From: Alkalihalobacillus sp. BA299
GTDB taxonomy: Bacteria > Bacillota > Bacilli > Bacillales > Bacillaceae_F
Length of the DNA stretch: 64,000 nucleotides
NCBI RefSeq assembly: GCF_017745675.1
Contig: NZ_JAFLJM010000009.1
Span: forward strand, 124,001 to 188,000
Reading direction: 5' to 3'
This document shows positions 8,676 through 17,448 of the stretch, piece by piece. Made by a program: the position numbers and the translations under genes. The notes beneath the pieces were generated by a model, which worked only from the letters and a program-made list of their open reading frames with translations, had not been told where the DNA came from and ran no database searches. How positions within the stretch are numbered: position 1 is the first letter of the stretch; each line of letters starts with the position of its first letter.

Positions 8676-10286
8676 ATGGACGTATCAGCTGCATTAAAGC
8701 TTGGAGTTTTACAACAAGGCAAAGTATTAGCAGGAAAAAAAGGTGTAAATCGACAAATTAAAGCAGCTGAAGTAATGGAAGTACCAGATATAAATGAGTG
8801 GTTAACGGAAGGAATTTTGATTATTTCTACTTTTTACTCGATAAAGGATTTACCAAAAGCACAAATAGAAATGTTTAAAGCATTAATAAAAGTAAATGGA
8901 GCTGGCCTTATTATTAAAGTAGGGAGATATGTAAAGGAACTTCCACAAGAAATGTACGATTTAGCAAACAAACATGATATGCCTATTATTACTCTCCCAC
9001 TAGACGTTTCTTTTGTTAATGTATTAACCGTATTATTTGAAAAAATCTATGAGGAGAAAAAAACAAACCAGATCGAACAATTACAACTAATGAATAAGCT
9101 CGTAAATACAGAAGTAAAAAGTTTAAACGATTTTCTTGTAGAATTATCTTCTATTACTAAAGAAAACGTATATTTCGAAAGCCGCGATTTCCGTTTAATA
9201 TCATTTTCAAAAACAGAAAAAGATAAAAGACGAAAAAATTTTTCCTTTTTGAGTTTTCCCCAATCAACTATTTCATCTGTGGAGTACAAGAAATATATGA
9301 GCATTAACGATTATATGATAGAAAATGATCGGATGATCATCCCAGTAGATGAGGCAGGAGAACGTATAGGATATTTAAATATTATATTAAAAAATTCTAA
9401 GGCATTAGTAGGCATTCTTGAAAGTAGTAGGGTCAGTATTAAAAAGCAGACGAAATTATTGTTTTTAAAAGATCGATATGAAATTGAAAAACGCTTTTTC
9501 CAAGAAAGTCAATGGATCAAGGATTTAATTCGTAAAAAGAAAGTGCTCGATTATTCTTCTATTAGTAATTGGCTCAATTTAGAAAGTAATCACTTATATG
9601 GATTATATGCTCTCGACTTTTTTAGTTTAGAACAGTCAATTCCAGAAATTATAAGCAATGAAAAGATTACTCATTTATTATATAAAAAAATATATAAAGT
9701 TATAGATCGTAAGCTTCCAAGTTCACTTCTCTTTCGTTCAGGTAAGTATCTTTATGGCTTATACGTGTGTAATGACCGTCAAAGCCGTCCCATGATGATT
9801 GAAAAAATTCACAATGTCGTAACCCAACTCGACCGTGAATTAGAATGTGATATTTATTGCGGCATAAGCCTGTTACATGAGCAATTGACTGATATTGATA
9901 AGGCGAAGGATGAAGCAAAGCTAGCTTTACGAATGAGAGAAGATATATGCATTAACGATAAAATAATCATTTATGAACAAATGGGACTTAATAAAATTTT
10001 GTTAAAGCTAAAGAACGATAAAGATGTTCTGCACTTTTTTGATGTAACCCTTGGGGAATTAAAATTTAATGATAATGAGAATGAGGAACTCATCCAAACT
10101 CTTGATATATTTTTAGAGGAAAATGGGAACCATTCAAAGACATCAGAAAGAATATACATTCATCGTCGGACATTGAAATATCGTTTAAATAAGATTGAAT
10201 CGATCTTAAATATTAACTTGGACGATAGTGATACACGTTTCTTACTTTATCTCTTACTAAAAATAAGAAAGCTAAATTCAGCATAG
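8676..10286 (+). CDS. PucR family transcriptional regulator
   Basis: A 536-residue regulator. The N-terminal PucR domain (about 1-125) begins with LGVLQQGKVLAGKKG and contains the EVMEVPDI and IISTFY motifs. A long middle region follows, with a CdaR/GGDEF-like part around 300-430. The C-terminal HTH_30 domain reads SERIYIHRRTLKYRLNKIE (about 488-506). In B. subtilis PucR controls purine-ring (ureide) catabolism, and relatives control other nitrogen-rich catabolic routes. That fits a locus with a hydantoin-racemase-like protein. I preferred ATG 8676 over GTG 8664 because the GTGGTG site lies six bases before it. Confidence 0.85.
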   Translation: MDVSAALKLGVLQQGKVLAGKKGVNRQIKAAEVMEVPDINEWLTEGILIISTFYSIKDLPKAQIEMFKALIKVNGAGLIIKVGRYVKELPQEMYDLANKHDMPIITLPLDVSFVNVLTVLFEKIYEEKKTNQIEQLQLMNKLVNTEVKSLNDFLVELSSITKENVYFESRDFRLISFSKTEKDKRRKNFSFLSFPQSTISSVEYKKYMSINDYMIENDRMIIPVDEAGERIGYLNIILKNSKALVGILESSRVSIKKQTKLLFLKDRYEIEKRFFQESQWIKDLIRKKKVLDYSSISNWLNLESNHLYGLYALDFFSLEQSIPEIISNEKITHLLYKKIYKVIDRKLPSSLLFRSGKYLYGLYVCNDRQSRPMMIEKIHNVVTQLDRELECDIYCGISLLHEQLTDIDKAKDEAKLALRMREDICINDKIIIYEQMGLNKILLKLKNDKDVLHFFDVTLGELKFNDNENEELIQTLDIFLEENGNHSKTSERIYIHRRTLKYRLNKIESILNINLDDSDTRFLLYLLLKIRKLNSA

Positions 10287-10309
10287 CCGCTTAATGCGGC
10301 TATTTTTTT
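10283..10309 (+). terminator. Rho-independent terminator after the PucR gene
   Basis: A perfect 8-bp stem (ATAGCCGC/GCGGCTAT) with a 5-nt loop is followed by seven T. It overlaps the pucR-type stop codon and separates the regulators from the racemase-OPT part of the cluster. Confidence 0.9.
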
Positions 10310-10343
10310 GTAGAAAAGAAGACGGAACTAGAGAGCATGAAGG

Positions 10344-10386
10344 AAATTCAAAAAGAGCTTCCGCTCGCTGCGGCTTCGTTGAATTT
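10344..10386. repeat. inverted repeat with GC-rich core in an intergenic gap
   Basis: Arms AAATTCAA and TTGAATTT (8 bp, perfect) enclose a locally GC-rich core with a CCGC/GCGG hairpin. Flanking DNA is AT-rich and no gene is visible between 10310 and 10581. Function is not evident. There is no T-run, so it is not a classical terminator. Confidence 0.4.
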
Positions 10387-10581
10387 TAAGTTGGCTAATC
10401 ATATTATCTTTTTTCATTTTGGTTATGAGCGGTGCTCATGAATGGTTTTATAATTCAGCATGACAAGGCTAAAAATATCAAAATGAACAAATTTTTTCAA
10501 AAATCATTGCACATTATGCGGATTACATCGTTAATTCAGAAAATTTATAATAAAACAAAAGGAAGGGGGGATAAGGCAGCG

Positions 10582-11214
10582 ATGTTAGGGATTATACGTG
10601 TATTAACTACGGAAGATGAAGCTGTTTTGCAAGAACATTCGCGAATGATGAAAGAGGAGTTTAATATTGATACGGTTTCTCGGTGTATTCCAGAGCAATG
10701 GAATGGAATACACAATGATGAGACATTACGGCTAGCGATGCCCAAAATTGAAGCTTTAGTTAAAAGTATGGTCGAGCAAGATGGTGTATCTGCGGTCACG
10801 ATCAGTTGTGCAGCAGATCCTGCGGTGGAAACGAGCCGGAATCTCGTAGATGTTCCAGTGTACGGGGCTGGAGAAGTAGGGGCTCACACAGCACTGATGG
10901 TCAGTCACAAAGTTGGTGTACTTGGTATAACTCCAGAAATACCACCAAATATTGCAAAGATACTAGGTCATAATCTCCTAGATTATACGAGGCCAGAAGG
11001 TGTGTCATCTACTGTAGACTTGTTAGCTGAAGATGCAATGAGCCGTGCAATTTCTGCATGTCAAGAGCTTGTCAACAAAGGGGCAACGAGTATTTTATTT
11101 GCGTGTACAGGTTTTTCTACAATCGGTTTAAAACGTGAGTTAGTTAAAATCGTTAATGTTCCTATTATCGATTTAGTACAAGCTCAAGCCATTGCATATT
11201 CACTAACAACATAA
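10582..11214 (+). CDS. Asp/Glu/hydantoin racemase superfamily protein
   Basis: A 210-residue cytoplasmic protein of the Asp/Glu racemase fold. Both catalytic cysteines are in place: VTISCAADP (about residue 75) and FACTGFST (about 175). PVYGAGEVGAHTA resembles hydantoin and maleate isomerase relatives more than MurI. The reaction would be cofactor-independent racemisation or isomerisation. An upstream GTG at 10432 would add 50 residues, but ATG 10582 has AAGGGGGG at a proper distance and begins the fold, so I chose it. It opens the second transcription unit (racemase, OPT, DUF917, DUF1177, AroM). Confidence 0.75.
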   Translation: MLGIIRVLTTEDEAVLQEHSRMMKEEFNIDTVSRCIPEQWNGIHNDETLRLAMPKIEALVKSMVEQDGVSAVTISCAADPAVETSRNLVDVPVYGAGEVGAHTALMVSHKVGVLGITPEIPPNIAKILGHNLLDYTRPEGVSSTVDLLAEDAMSRAISACQELVNKGATSILFACTGFSTIGLKRELVKIVNVPIIDLVQAQAIAYSLTT

Positions 11215-11231
11215 AAAGGAGGAGATACAAT

Positions 11232-12806
11232 ATGCACCAGAAGTTTGATTTTTCTCTTGTTATTTTTTCAATTTTAGTTGCCATCCTTGGAGCTATTATC
11301 GGAATGCAAATCATCGTAACGTTAGGGATTACTCCTAATACATCTATTATTGGTGCACTCATCGCCATGCTTATCGCACGTATTCCAATGCAAATTTTTT
11401 ATCGATATAAGTCACTAGAAAATCAAAATCTCCTGCAAACAACGATCTCTTCTGCGACATTCGGTGCAGCTAATAGTTTACTAATTCCTATTGGTTTACC
11501 TTTTGTATTAGGAAGACCAGATCTTATTATCCCGATGCTTATCGGTGCAGGTATTGCTTTAATTATTGATGCACTAATTCTTTATAAAGTTTTTGATTCT
11601 AAATTATTCGGATCAAATGAAGCTTGGCCGCCAGGAGTTGCTACTGCAGAAGCGTTAAAAGCTGGAGATCAAGGTGGGAAAAAAGCGAAATATCTTGGAA
11701 TTGGAATTGCTGGAGGAATTGCAGGTGCATGGGCTGGTATTCCTATGTCAGCCTTCGGTGTAGCCTTTATAGGTAACATTTGGGCGTTAACCATGTTTGG
11801 GATTGGATTACTTATAAAAGGGTATTCTCTACCTGTTTTTAATGTCAATTTAGATGAGTATTATATTCCACATGGGATGATGATTGGTGCAGGTCTAGTA
11901 ACTCTTATTCAATTTATTTTAACTATCACAAAAGATCGTAAAGCGCGTTTAGAAGATCAAGTTGCAGCAACGGCTGAAGATAATTGGGTCAATACCCGAA
12001 CAGAGAAAGATGTAACAAAAGCTTTTGGGTATGGTTATGTTGCTTTTATCGGTGGTGCACTAATAGTTGCATTAATCGGTGGACTGGTTTCCGAATTATC
12101 ACTTGGTAAGTTACTATTATTCTTATTATTTGCAGCACTTGCAGCACTTGTAACACAAATCATTGTAGGAGTTGCAGCGATGCACTCAGGATGGTTCCCA
12201 GCCTTTGCAGTAACCTTAATTTCATTAATTGTTGGTATGCTATTTGGTTTTCCACCAATTGCATTAGCTTTCTTAGTAGGGTATACAGCAGCAACTGGAC
12301 CAGCCTTTGCTGATTTAGGTTATGACTTTAAAAGTGGAACATTGATTCGTAATACAACAGATATAAAAATGGAGCTTTATGGCCGGAAAATGCAATTGAA
12401 ATCTGCACTGATCGGTTTCGGTGTTGCGATTATTATGGTTGCTTTCTTTCACAACGTATTCTTTTTACAAAACTTGGTTCCGCCAGTTGACCGAGTATAC
12501 GCAGCAACGATTGAGGCAGGTATTACTGGAAGTGCAGGGATGTACTTACTTTTATGGGCAATTCCAGGTGCAATTATTCAATTTATTGGAGGCCCTAAGC
12601 GACAAATGGGAGTTTTGTTTGCAACAGGTCTACTTATTACGTTCCCAATCGCTGGTTGGGCGGTTCTTTCAGGGATTTTATTACGTTTAATCATCCTTAA
12701 AGTACGTGGGCCACAAGCAGAAGCGACAATGTATACGACAGCAGCAGGCTTTATTGCAGGTGATGCTATATTCAGCTTCTTTACTTCGATTTGGAAAGCG
12801 AGATAG
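11232..12806 (+). CDS. OPT family oligopeptide transporter
   Basis: A 524-residue polytopic membrane protein with about 14 hydrophobic segments. OPT motifs include LPFVLGRP, EAWPPGVATAEALKAGD, YIPHGMMIGAG and AATGPAFADLGYD. The family imports oligopeptides, modified peptides or metal-peptide chelates by proton symport. This shorter form is typical of bacterial OPT genes found beside DUF917, DUF1177 and AroM genes. It starts at ATG with GGAGGA upstream, 17 bp after the racemase. It gives the locus a second importer besides the ABC system at 66-5584. Confidence 0.85.
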   Translation: MHQKFDFSLVIFSILVAILGAIIGMQIIVTLGITPNTSIIGALIAMLIARIPMQIFYRYKSLENQNLLQTTISSATFGAANSLLIPIGLPFVLGRPDLIIPMLIGAGIALIIDALILYKVFDSKLFGSNEAWPPGVATAEALKAGDQGGKKAKYLGIGIAGGIAGAWAGIPMSAFGVAFIGNIWALTMFGIGLLIKGYSLPVFNVNLDEYYIPHGMMIGAGLVTLIQFILTITKDRKARLEDQVAATAEDNWVNTRTEKDVTKAFGYGYVAFIGGALIVALIGGLVSELSLGKLLLFLLFAALAALVTQIIVGVAAMHSGWFPAFAVTLISLIVGMLFGFPPIALAFLVGYTAATGPAFADLGYDFKSGTLIRNTTDIKMELYGRKMQLKSALIGFGVAIIMVAFFHNVFFLQNLVPPVDRVYAATIEAGITGSAGMYLLLWAIPGAIIQFIGGPKRQMGVLFATGLLITFPIAGWAVLSGILLRLIILKVRGPQAEATMYTTAAGFIAGDAIFSFFTSIWKAR

Positions 12807-12886
12807 TCATTTGTGTCATTAAAATGGTGCTAATCGATAGGTGAATCAATAAAACGCAGATGTATTCAATTAAAGGGAGTGGAATG

Positions 12887-13942
12887 ATGGAGAAGAGAAC
12901 GATGACCCTTGAATTAATGGAGCAAGCCGTATACGGTGGCGCTATATTAGGCGGCGGCGGTGGTGGCTGGATTCATGATGGGTTGCAAAAAGGGAAATTA
13001 GCCTTAGAAATTGGAGAAATAAACCTGATCACTGTTGATCAATTAGAAGATGCTGATTATGTAGCGTGTGTGTCCCTTGTAGGGGCACCTGCTGCTAAAA
13101 GTCAATATATAAATGCAAAACAGCTATATTCAACTGTAGAATTACTTCAAAAAAATTTTCATAGTCCTGTAAAGGCGTTAATGACAAATGAAAATGGAGC
13201 TGCTACAACAGTAAACGGATGGATACAAGCGGCACTAACAGGATTACCAGTCATCGACGCACCGTGCAATGGACGGGCGCACCCTACAGCTTCAATGGGG
13301 TCAATGAACTTATCTGAAATGGATGGCTATCTCTCGTATCAAGCAGCAGCAGGTGGGAGAGATAGTTATGAAATTTCAGGATTTGTAAGTGGTACTATTC
13401 AATATACTTCTAATATCATTCGACAAATGTCTGTTGAAGCAGGAGGTCTGGTTGGTGTAGCGAGAAATCCTGTTCAAATAGGCTATATCAAGGAAAATGC
13501 TGCTGTTGGAGGAATTAATCAAGCAATTGCTTTAGGAGAAGTATTTCTAAATGAAAAAGATCCACTTCATAAAATTGAGGCTGTTGCTACAAAACTTCAA
13601 GGTCGTGTAATCAAAGTAGGAAAAACTCGCGATTATTCAATTTCAACAAAGGGTGGATTTGATGTCGGGAAGTTGTATGTGGATGATTTAGAACTAACAT
13701 TTTGGAATGAGTATATGACAGCAGAAGAAAATGGAGACCGAAAAGGAACATTTCCGGATTTACTTATGACCTTTGACACAGAGACAGGATTACCTATTGT
13801 AAGTGCTGAAATGGAAAATGGTCGTAATATTGCTGTTATGTCTGTACCAAAGGAGCGCCTTTTACTAAGCTCGACGATGTCCAACAAAGTACTACTTAAA
13901 ACAGTAGAGTCTATTATAAATAAACAAATAGTTTTTAATTAG
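12887..13942 (+). CDS. DUF917 family protein (S-methyl thiohydantoin desulfurase-like)
   Basis: A 351-residue cytoplasmic protein with the DUF917 glycine-rich N-terminus (GGAILGGGGGGWIHDG, near residues 10-25), an ALMTNENGA block and the conserved GRAHPTASMG segment near residue 130. The family has been linked to S-methyl thiohydantoin desulfurase and to the N-terminal parts of hydantoinase-like proteins, but most members are uncharacterised. Two in-frame ATGs (12884, 12887) follow GGGAG, and 12887 has the better seven-base spacing. A longer reading from 12860 lacks a site. Its place between OPT and DUF1177 supports a role in opening or modifying an imported ring compound. Confidence 0.75.
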   Translation: MEKRTMTLELMEQAVYGGAILGGGGGGWIHDGLQKGKLALEIGEINLITVDQLEDADYVACVSLVGAPAAKSQYINAKQLYSTVELLQKNFHSPVKALMTNENGAATTVNGWIQAALTGLPVIDAPCNGRAHPTASMGSMNLSEMDGYLSYQAAAGGRDSYEISGFVSGTIQYTSNIIRQMSVEAGGLVGVARNPVQIGYIKENAAVGGINQAIALGEVFLNEKDPLHKIEAVATKLQGRVIKVGKTRDYSISTKGGFDVGKLYVDDLELTFWNEYMTAEENGDRKGTFPDLLMTFDTETGLPIVSAEMENGRNIAVMSVPKERLLLSSTMSNKVLLKTVESIINKQIVFN

Positions 13943-13965
13943 ATTTAGAGAAAGGAAGAAGAAAA

Positions 13966-14904
13966 ATGTCACTTCAATATACAATGCAATTTATCGAAAT
14001 ACTAGATGACCCATCAATAAATGGGAAGAAGATCGTTGAATTTTTTCAAGAGTATGAGTATGTAGAAGCATCATGTGAAACAGTTGAAGGGAAAGCTGGC
14101 TCCACTGATTTTATTAAAATTTTAATTAAAGGTACGAATGGAAAATCATCAGGTGGTTCAGCTAAAACATTTGGTATTGTTGGACGACTAGGAGGCATTG
14201 GGGCACGTCCTTCCAGAATTGGATTAGTGTCTGATGCTGATGGCGCCGTTGCAGCTGTTGCCACAGCTGCAAAACTTGCAGAGATGTCAAAAAAAGGTGA
14301 CCGACTAAAAGGCGATGTCTATGTAACAACACATATTTGTCCAAATGCACCGACTCAACCTCATGAACCAGTAGATTTTATGGGATCACCAGTAGATATT
14401 TTGACAATGAATAAATATGAGGTGCTGCCAGAAATGGAAGCTATTTTATCTATTGATACAACAAAAGGTAATCGCATAATAAACCATAAAGGTGTTGCAC
14501 TTTCACCTACTGTTAAAGAAGGGTATGTCTTAAAATTCAGTGAAGATTTATTACGTATTTTAGAAATGTCATCTGGTCAGCTACCAGCAACTTTTACTGT
14601 AACAACACAGGATATTACCCCTTATGGTAACGGTGTTTATCATATTAACTCAATTCTTCAACCATCAGTTGCAACAGATGTTCCTGTAGTAGGGTTAGCA
14701 ATTACAGCAGAATCTGCAGTTCCTGGGTGTGGTACTGGTGCTAGTCATGAATTGGATATCGCTCAATCTGTCCGATTTGCTATTGAAATCGCGAAAGAAT
14801 TTACAGCTGGTACGATTTCTTTTTATGATGAAAAGGAATTTAATCAACTTGTAAACTTGTATGGTTCTATGAGTGTGCTGCAAACACTCGGGAAGGACGT
14901 TTAA
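13966..14904 (+). CDS. DUF1177 family protein, copy 2
   Basis: The second DUF1177 paralogue, 312 residues and collinear with the copy at 5603. GRLGGIGARP, the VTTHICP and PTQPH pair, SPVDILTMNKYEV, SIDTTKGN, PTVKEGY, TTQDITPYGNG, HINSILQP and GCGTGA-H are retained. By eye well over half of positions agree. The N-terminal 60 residues and C-terminal tail differ most. No signal peptide is present. GAAAGGAAG precedes the ATG. Two intact paralogues in two adjacent units argue for non-redundant substrates or a heteromer. Function is unknown. Confidence 0.85.
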   Translation: MSLQYTMQFIEILDDPSINGKKIVEFFQEYEYVEASCETVEGKAGSTDFIKILIKGTNGKSSGGSAKTFGIVGRLGGIGARPSRIGLVSDADGAVAAVATAAKLAEMSKKGDRLKGDVYVTTHICPNAPTQPHEPVDFMGSPVDILTMNKYEVLPEMEAILSIDTTKGNRIINHKGVALSPTVKEGYVLKFSEDLLRILEMSSGQLPATFTVTTQDITPYGNGVYHINSILQPSVATDVPVVGLAITAESAVPGCGTGASHELDIAQSVRFAIEIAKEFTAGTISFYDEKEFNQLVNLYGSMSVLQTLGKDV

Positions 14905-14906
14905 AT

Positions 14907-15563
14907 ATGGATGAAAAAATTGGTCTAATTACGATTGGTCAATCGCCTCGTATCGACATGACACCTGAAATGCAAGAGTTATTAGGACCAATGATTGAAT
15001 TTGTAGAAGCGGGTGCTTTGGATGATTTGTCGGATATAGAGATTGAACAGTTAGCGCCTAATAAAGATGAGACTGTGTATATTTCAAGATTAAGAAATGG
15101 AAAAAGTGTAAAGCTATCAAAACCAAAATTACTACCTTATTTACAACAAAAGATAAATAAGGTAGAAGAAGGGGCATCAAGTTCAATTGTTGTATGTACT
15201 GGTAGTTTTCCGACCCTTACACATACGAAACCATTATTATTTCCTGATCAAGTATTAAAGCATGTTGTCGAAGCCGTATTAGGAAATGGAACGATAGGAG
15301 TAATTGTTCCTTTAGAAGAACAAAAAAAGCAAATGTTAGAAAAATGGGATAAAATTCCTGTAGTTGTCGAAGCTGTATCCCCATATGAAGAATCTGACTT
15401 TGAAGGACCAGCAAGAGAATTAAAGGATAAAGGTGCTTCGATCATAGTCCTTGATTGTATGGGTTATAAAGAAGCTCATAAGCAAATGGTAAAATCTGTG
15501 ACTGGCCTCCCAACGATTTTATCAAGAAGTGTTGTGGCTAGAGTTGCCGCAGAATTAGCATAG
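14907..15563 (+). CDS. AroM family protein
   Basis: A 218-residue cytoplasmic protein of the AroM family. The start IGLITIGQSPRIDMTPEM is the family signature, and a later ILDCMGY-like motif (VLDCMGYKEAH) carries a cysteine in the position used by Asp/Glu racemase relatives. AroM has no established activity. E. coli aroM is known from its place beside aroL. Here it begins two bases after the DUF1177 stop, so it belongs to the same unit. Its superfamily fits a racemase or isomerase role next to the racemase at 10582. Confidence 0.8.
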   Translation: MDEKIGLITIGQSPRIDMTPEMQELLGPMIEFVEAGALDDLSDIEIEQLAPNKDETVYISRLRNGKSVKLSKPKLLPYLQQKINKVEEGASSSIVVCTGSFPTLTHTKPLLFPDQVLKHVVEAVLGNGTIGVIVPLEEQKKQMLEKWDKIPVVVEAVSPYEESDFEGPARELKDKGASIIVLDCMGYKEAHKQMVKSVTGLPTILSRSVVARVAAELA

Positions 15564-15587
15564 AAAGAACGGCTTTCCGTTCTTTCT
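15562..15587 (+). terminator. terminator-like hairpin after the AroM gene
   Basis: A perfect 11-bp stem (AGAAAGAACGG/CCGTTCTTTCT) with a CTTT loop starts inside the AroM stop codon. The T-tract is only moderate (TTTCT within the arm), so read-through into the EamA gene is possible. Confidence 0.65.
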
Positions 15588-15641
15588 ACTCCTATGTAAG
15601 CAGAAAAGAGGTGAGTTATTATATATATATTTGCCTTACTA

Positions 15642-16505
15642 ATGTTGAGTACTTTATGGGGCTCAACATTTTTTTGGACAAAAATATTATTGGTAGACTT
15701 TCATCCTATTTCGATCGTTTTTTTTAGATGCTTGTTTGGTGTTTTGTTCTTACTCCCATTTCTTATAAAACAAAAGGCTTTTTCTAAGATAAAACTATCA
15801 CCTTCATTAATAATTATTAGTTTATTAGGTGCAACAGTACCATGGACATTAATGACAATGAGTGTGCAATACTTAGAAACTACTTTAACAGGGATAATAA
15901 ACTCACTTACACCCATTTTTGGTATGTTATTGAGTATTATCGTCTTAAAACATCGCCCAAGATCGTTTGACTGGCTAAGTTTATTTTTAGGTTTTGTTGG
16001 AGTGGTTATTATTTTTATCGTTCAAAATAAAAGCATTCCATCTTCTGAAATTTTAGGTGTGTTAATCCTCCTAGTTGCAACTTTTAGTTATTCATTCACA
16101 AGTATACTCTCAAGTAAATATCAAAAAAGTACGTCACCATATATTTTAGCATTTACGACGTTGTTTACTGCAACGATAGTTTGTGGGATAATTATGGTTT
16201 TTGTTCAGCCGGATGGTTATTCGTATTTATATGAACCAACCAATTTTTCTGTATATCTTATTTTAGGTATGTTAAGCTCTGGGCTTGGCTATGTTGTATT
16301 CTATTATTTAGTTTCGTATGGTGGCCCAGTTTATGCCCTTTTTATAACATATATTATGCCTATAGTTACTATAATGTTGGGTTACTTTTTCTTAGATGAG
16401 AGCGTAACCGGTAGTATGATTATTGGATTATTATTTATTTTAATTAGCATTACCTTAATGAATTATCAAAAGAGAAGGGAGAAGGACAAATTTGAGTCAG
16501 CTTAA
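15642..16505 (+). CDS. EamA/DMT superfamily transporter
   Basis: A drug/metabolite-type membrane transporter with about ten hydrophobic helices in two EamA repeats (about 1-125 and 140-282). The first helix contains LWGSTFFWTK and the second repeat ends LLFILISITLMN. Such proteins usually export amino acids or metabolites. The only standard start, ATG 15642, lies 26 bases from the nearest Shine-Dalgarno (AGAGGTGAG at 15607-15615). The reading frame is open upstream to 15615, with ATT 15618 and ATA 15621 near the site, so translation may begin at a rare codon. The frame overlaps the next gene by 14 bp. Confidence 0.8.
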   Translation: MLSTLWGSTFFWTKILLVDFHPISIVFFRCLFGVLFLLPFLIKQKAFSKIKLSPSLIIISLLGATVPWTLMTMSVQYLETTLTGIINSLTPIFGMLLSIIVLKHRPRSFDWLSLFLGFVGVVIIFIVQNKSIPSSEILGVLILLVATFSYSFTSILSSKYQKSTSPYILAFTTLFTATIVCGIIMVFVQPDGYSYLYEPTNFSVYLILGMLSSGLGYVVFYYLVSYGGPVYALFITYIMPIVTIMLGYFFLDESVTGSMIIGLLFILISITLMNYQKRREKDKFESA

Positions 16506-17448
16506 TACGTTTTTACCAATCGTAAAAAATATGATGAAACAAAATGTGTGTGCTTTTGGAGATGAATATGTTGTAGTTTTAACGGATTTTGAAAAAGAGG
16601 AAATTGGACGGCTTGTATTTGATAGTCTATGTAAACTTAGTTTTAAGACTGATTTCGTATTGATGCAAACGCGATCCCGCTCTGGAGAGGAACCACCTGC
16701 TACGATAGCAGCAATGATGAAAACGGCTGATATTTGTTTTTGCATTTGTCAACATTCATTAACGCATACAAAAGCTAAGAAAGAAGCTAGCCAAACAGGA
16801 ACAAAAGTGATTACAATGCCAGGGATAACGATGGATATGTTCACAGAAGGAGCTATGAAGGCTGATTATGAAAAAGTTGAAAAACTTACAAATTTATTTA
16901 CAGAAAAGCTAACTGCCTCTGACAAAATAAGGATACAAACTGGGCAAGATAATGAGTATTTACTTACCATTAATATTAAAAACAGAGAGGGAATTAATAG
17001 CACAGGTGTATTTAAGAATAATGGTGCATCTGGGAATCTTCCATCTGGTGAAAGTTATATTGCTCCTCAACTTGAAAATTCCTTTGGTGAAATTTTAATT
17101 GATGGTTCCATAGCTGGAATTGGAAAAGTGTCTACACCAGTCTTACTAAAGGTAGAGAATGGTCGACTAGTTTCTGCAAGTGGTTCGGAAGGTGAAAAGC
17201 TTTTAGAGTTACTTGGTGAAGGTGATGGAAGGTGCATTGCAGAATTTGGAATTGGAACGAATAACGCAGCACGTGTAACAGGAAATATATTAGAAGATGA
17301 GAAAGCATACGGAACCATTCATATTGCATTTGGCTCTAATCTTACCTTTGGCGGAACGATAGACGCAGGTGTTCATTTAGATTGTGTTACTAAAAAACCT
17401 TCAGTTTGGATAAGTAGCGAAAAAGTAGTGGAAAATGGTACCGTCTAA
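16492..17448 (+). CDS. M29-like aminopeptidase / leucyl aminopeptidase family protein
   Basis: A 318-residue protein of the thermophilic-metalloprotease (M29) superfamily. Presumed metal ligands are visible in order: Glu in FGEILIDG (about 204), Glu in AEFGIGTN (about 251), the EDEKAYGTIHIAFG stretch with its His (about 277), and His and Asp in VHLDC (about 299). It is shorter than classical AmpS/AmpT (about 410), like members annotated in amino-acid or pyridine catabolic clusters. The TTG start follows AGAAGG with six-base spacing and overlaps the EamA gene by 14 bp. In this locus it would finish hydrolysis of imported peptides. Confidence 0.8.
   Translation: MSQLNTFLPIVKNMMKQNVCAFGDEYVVVLTDFEKEEIGRLVFDSLCKLSFKTDFVLMQTRSRSGEEPPATIAAMMKTADICFCICQHSLTHTKAKKEASQTGTKVITMPGITMDMFTEGAMKADYEKVEKLTNLFTEKLTASDKIRIQTGQDNEYLLTINIKNREGINSTGVFKNNGASGNLPSGESYIAPQLENSFGEILIDGSIAGIGKVSTPVLLKVENGRLVSASGSEGEKLLELLGEGDGRCIAEFGIGTNNAARVTGNILEDEKAYGTIHIAFGSNLTFGGTIDAGVHLDCVTKKPSVWISSEKVVENGTV

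Noticed and set aside
10344..10386. Terminator call for the GC-rich inverted repeat
   Set aside because: No T-run follows either arm, and a clear terminator is already present at 10283-10309.
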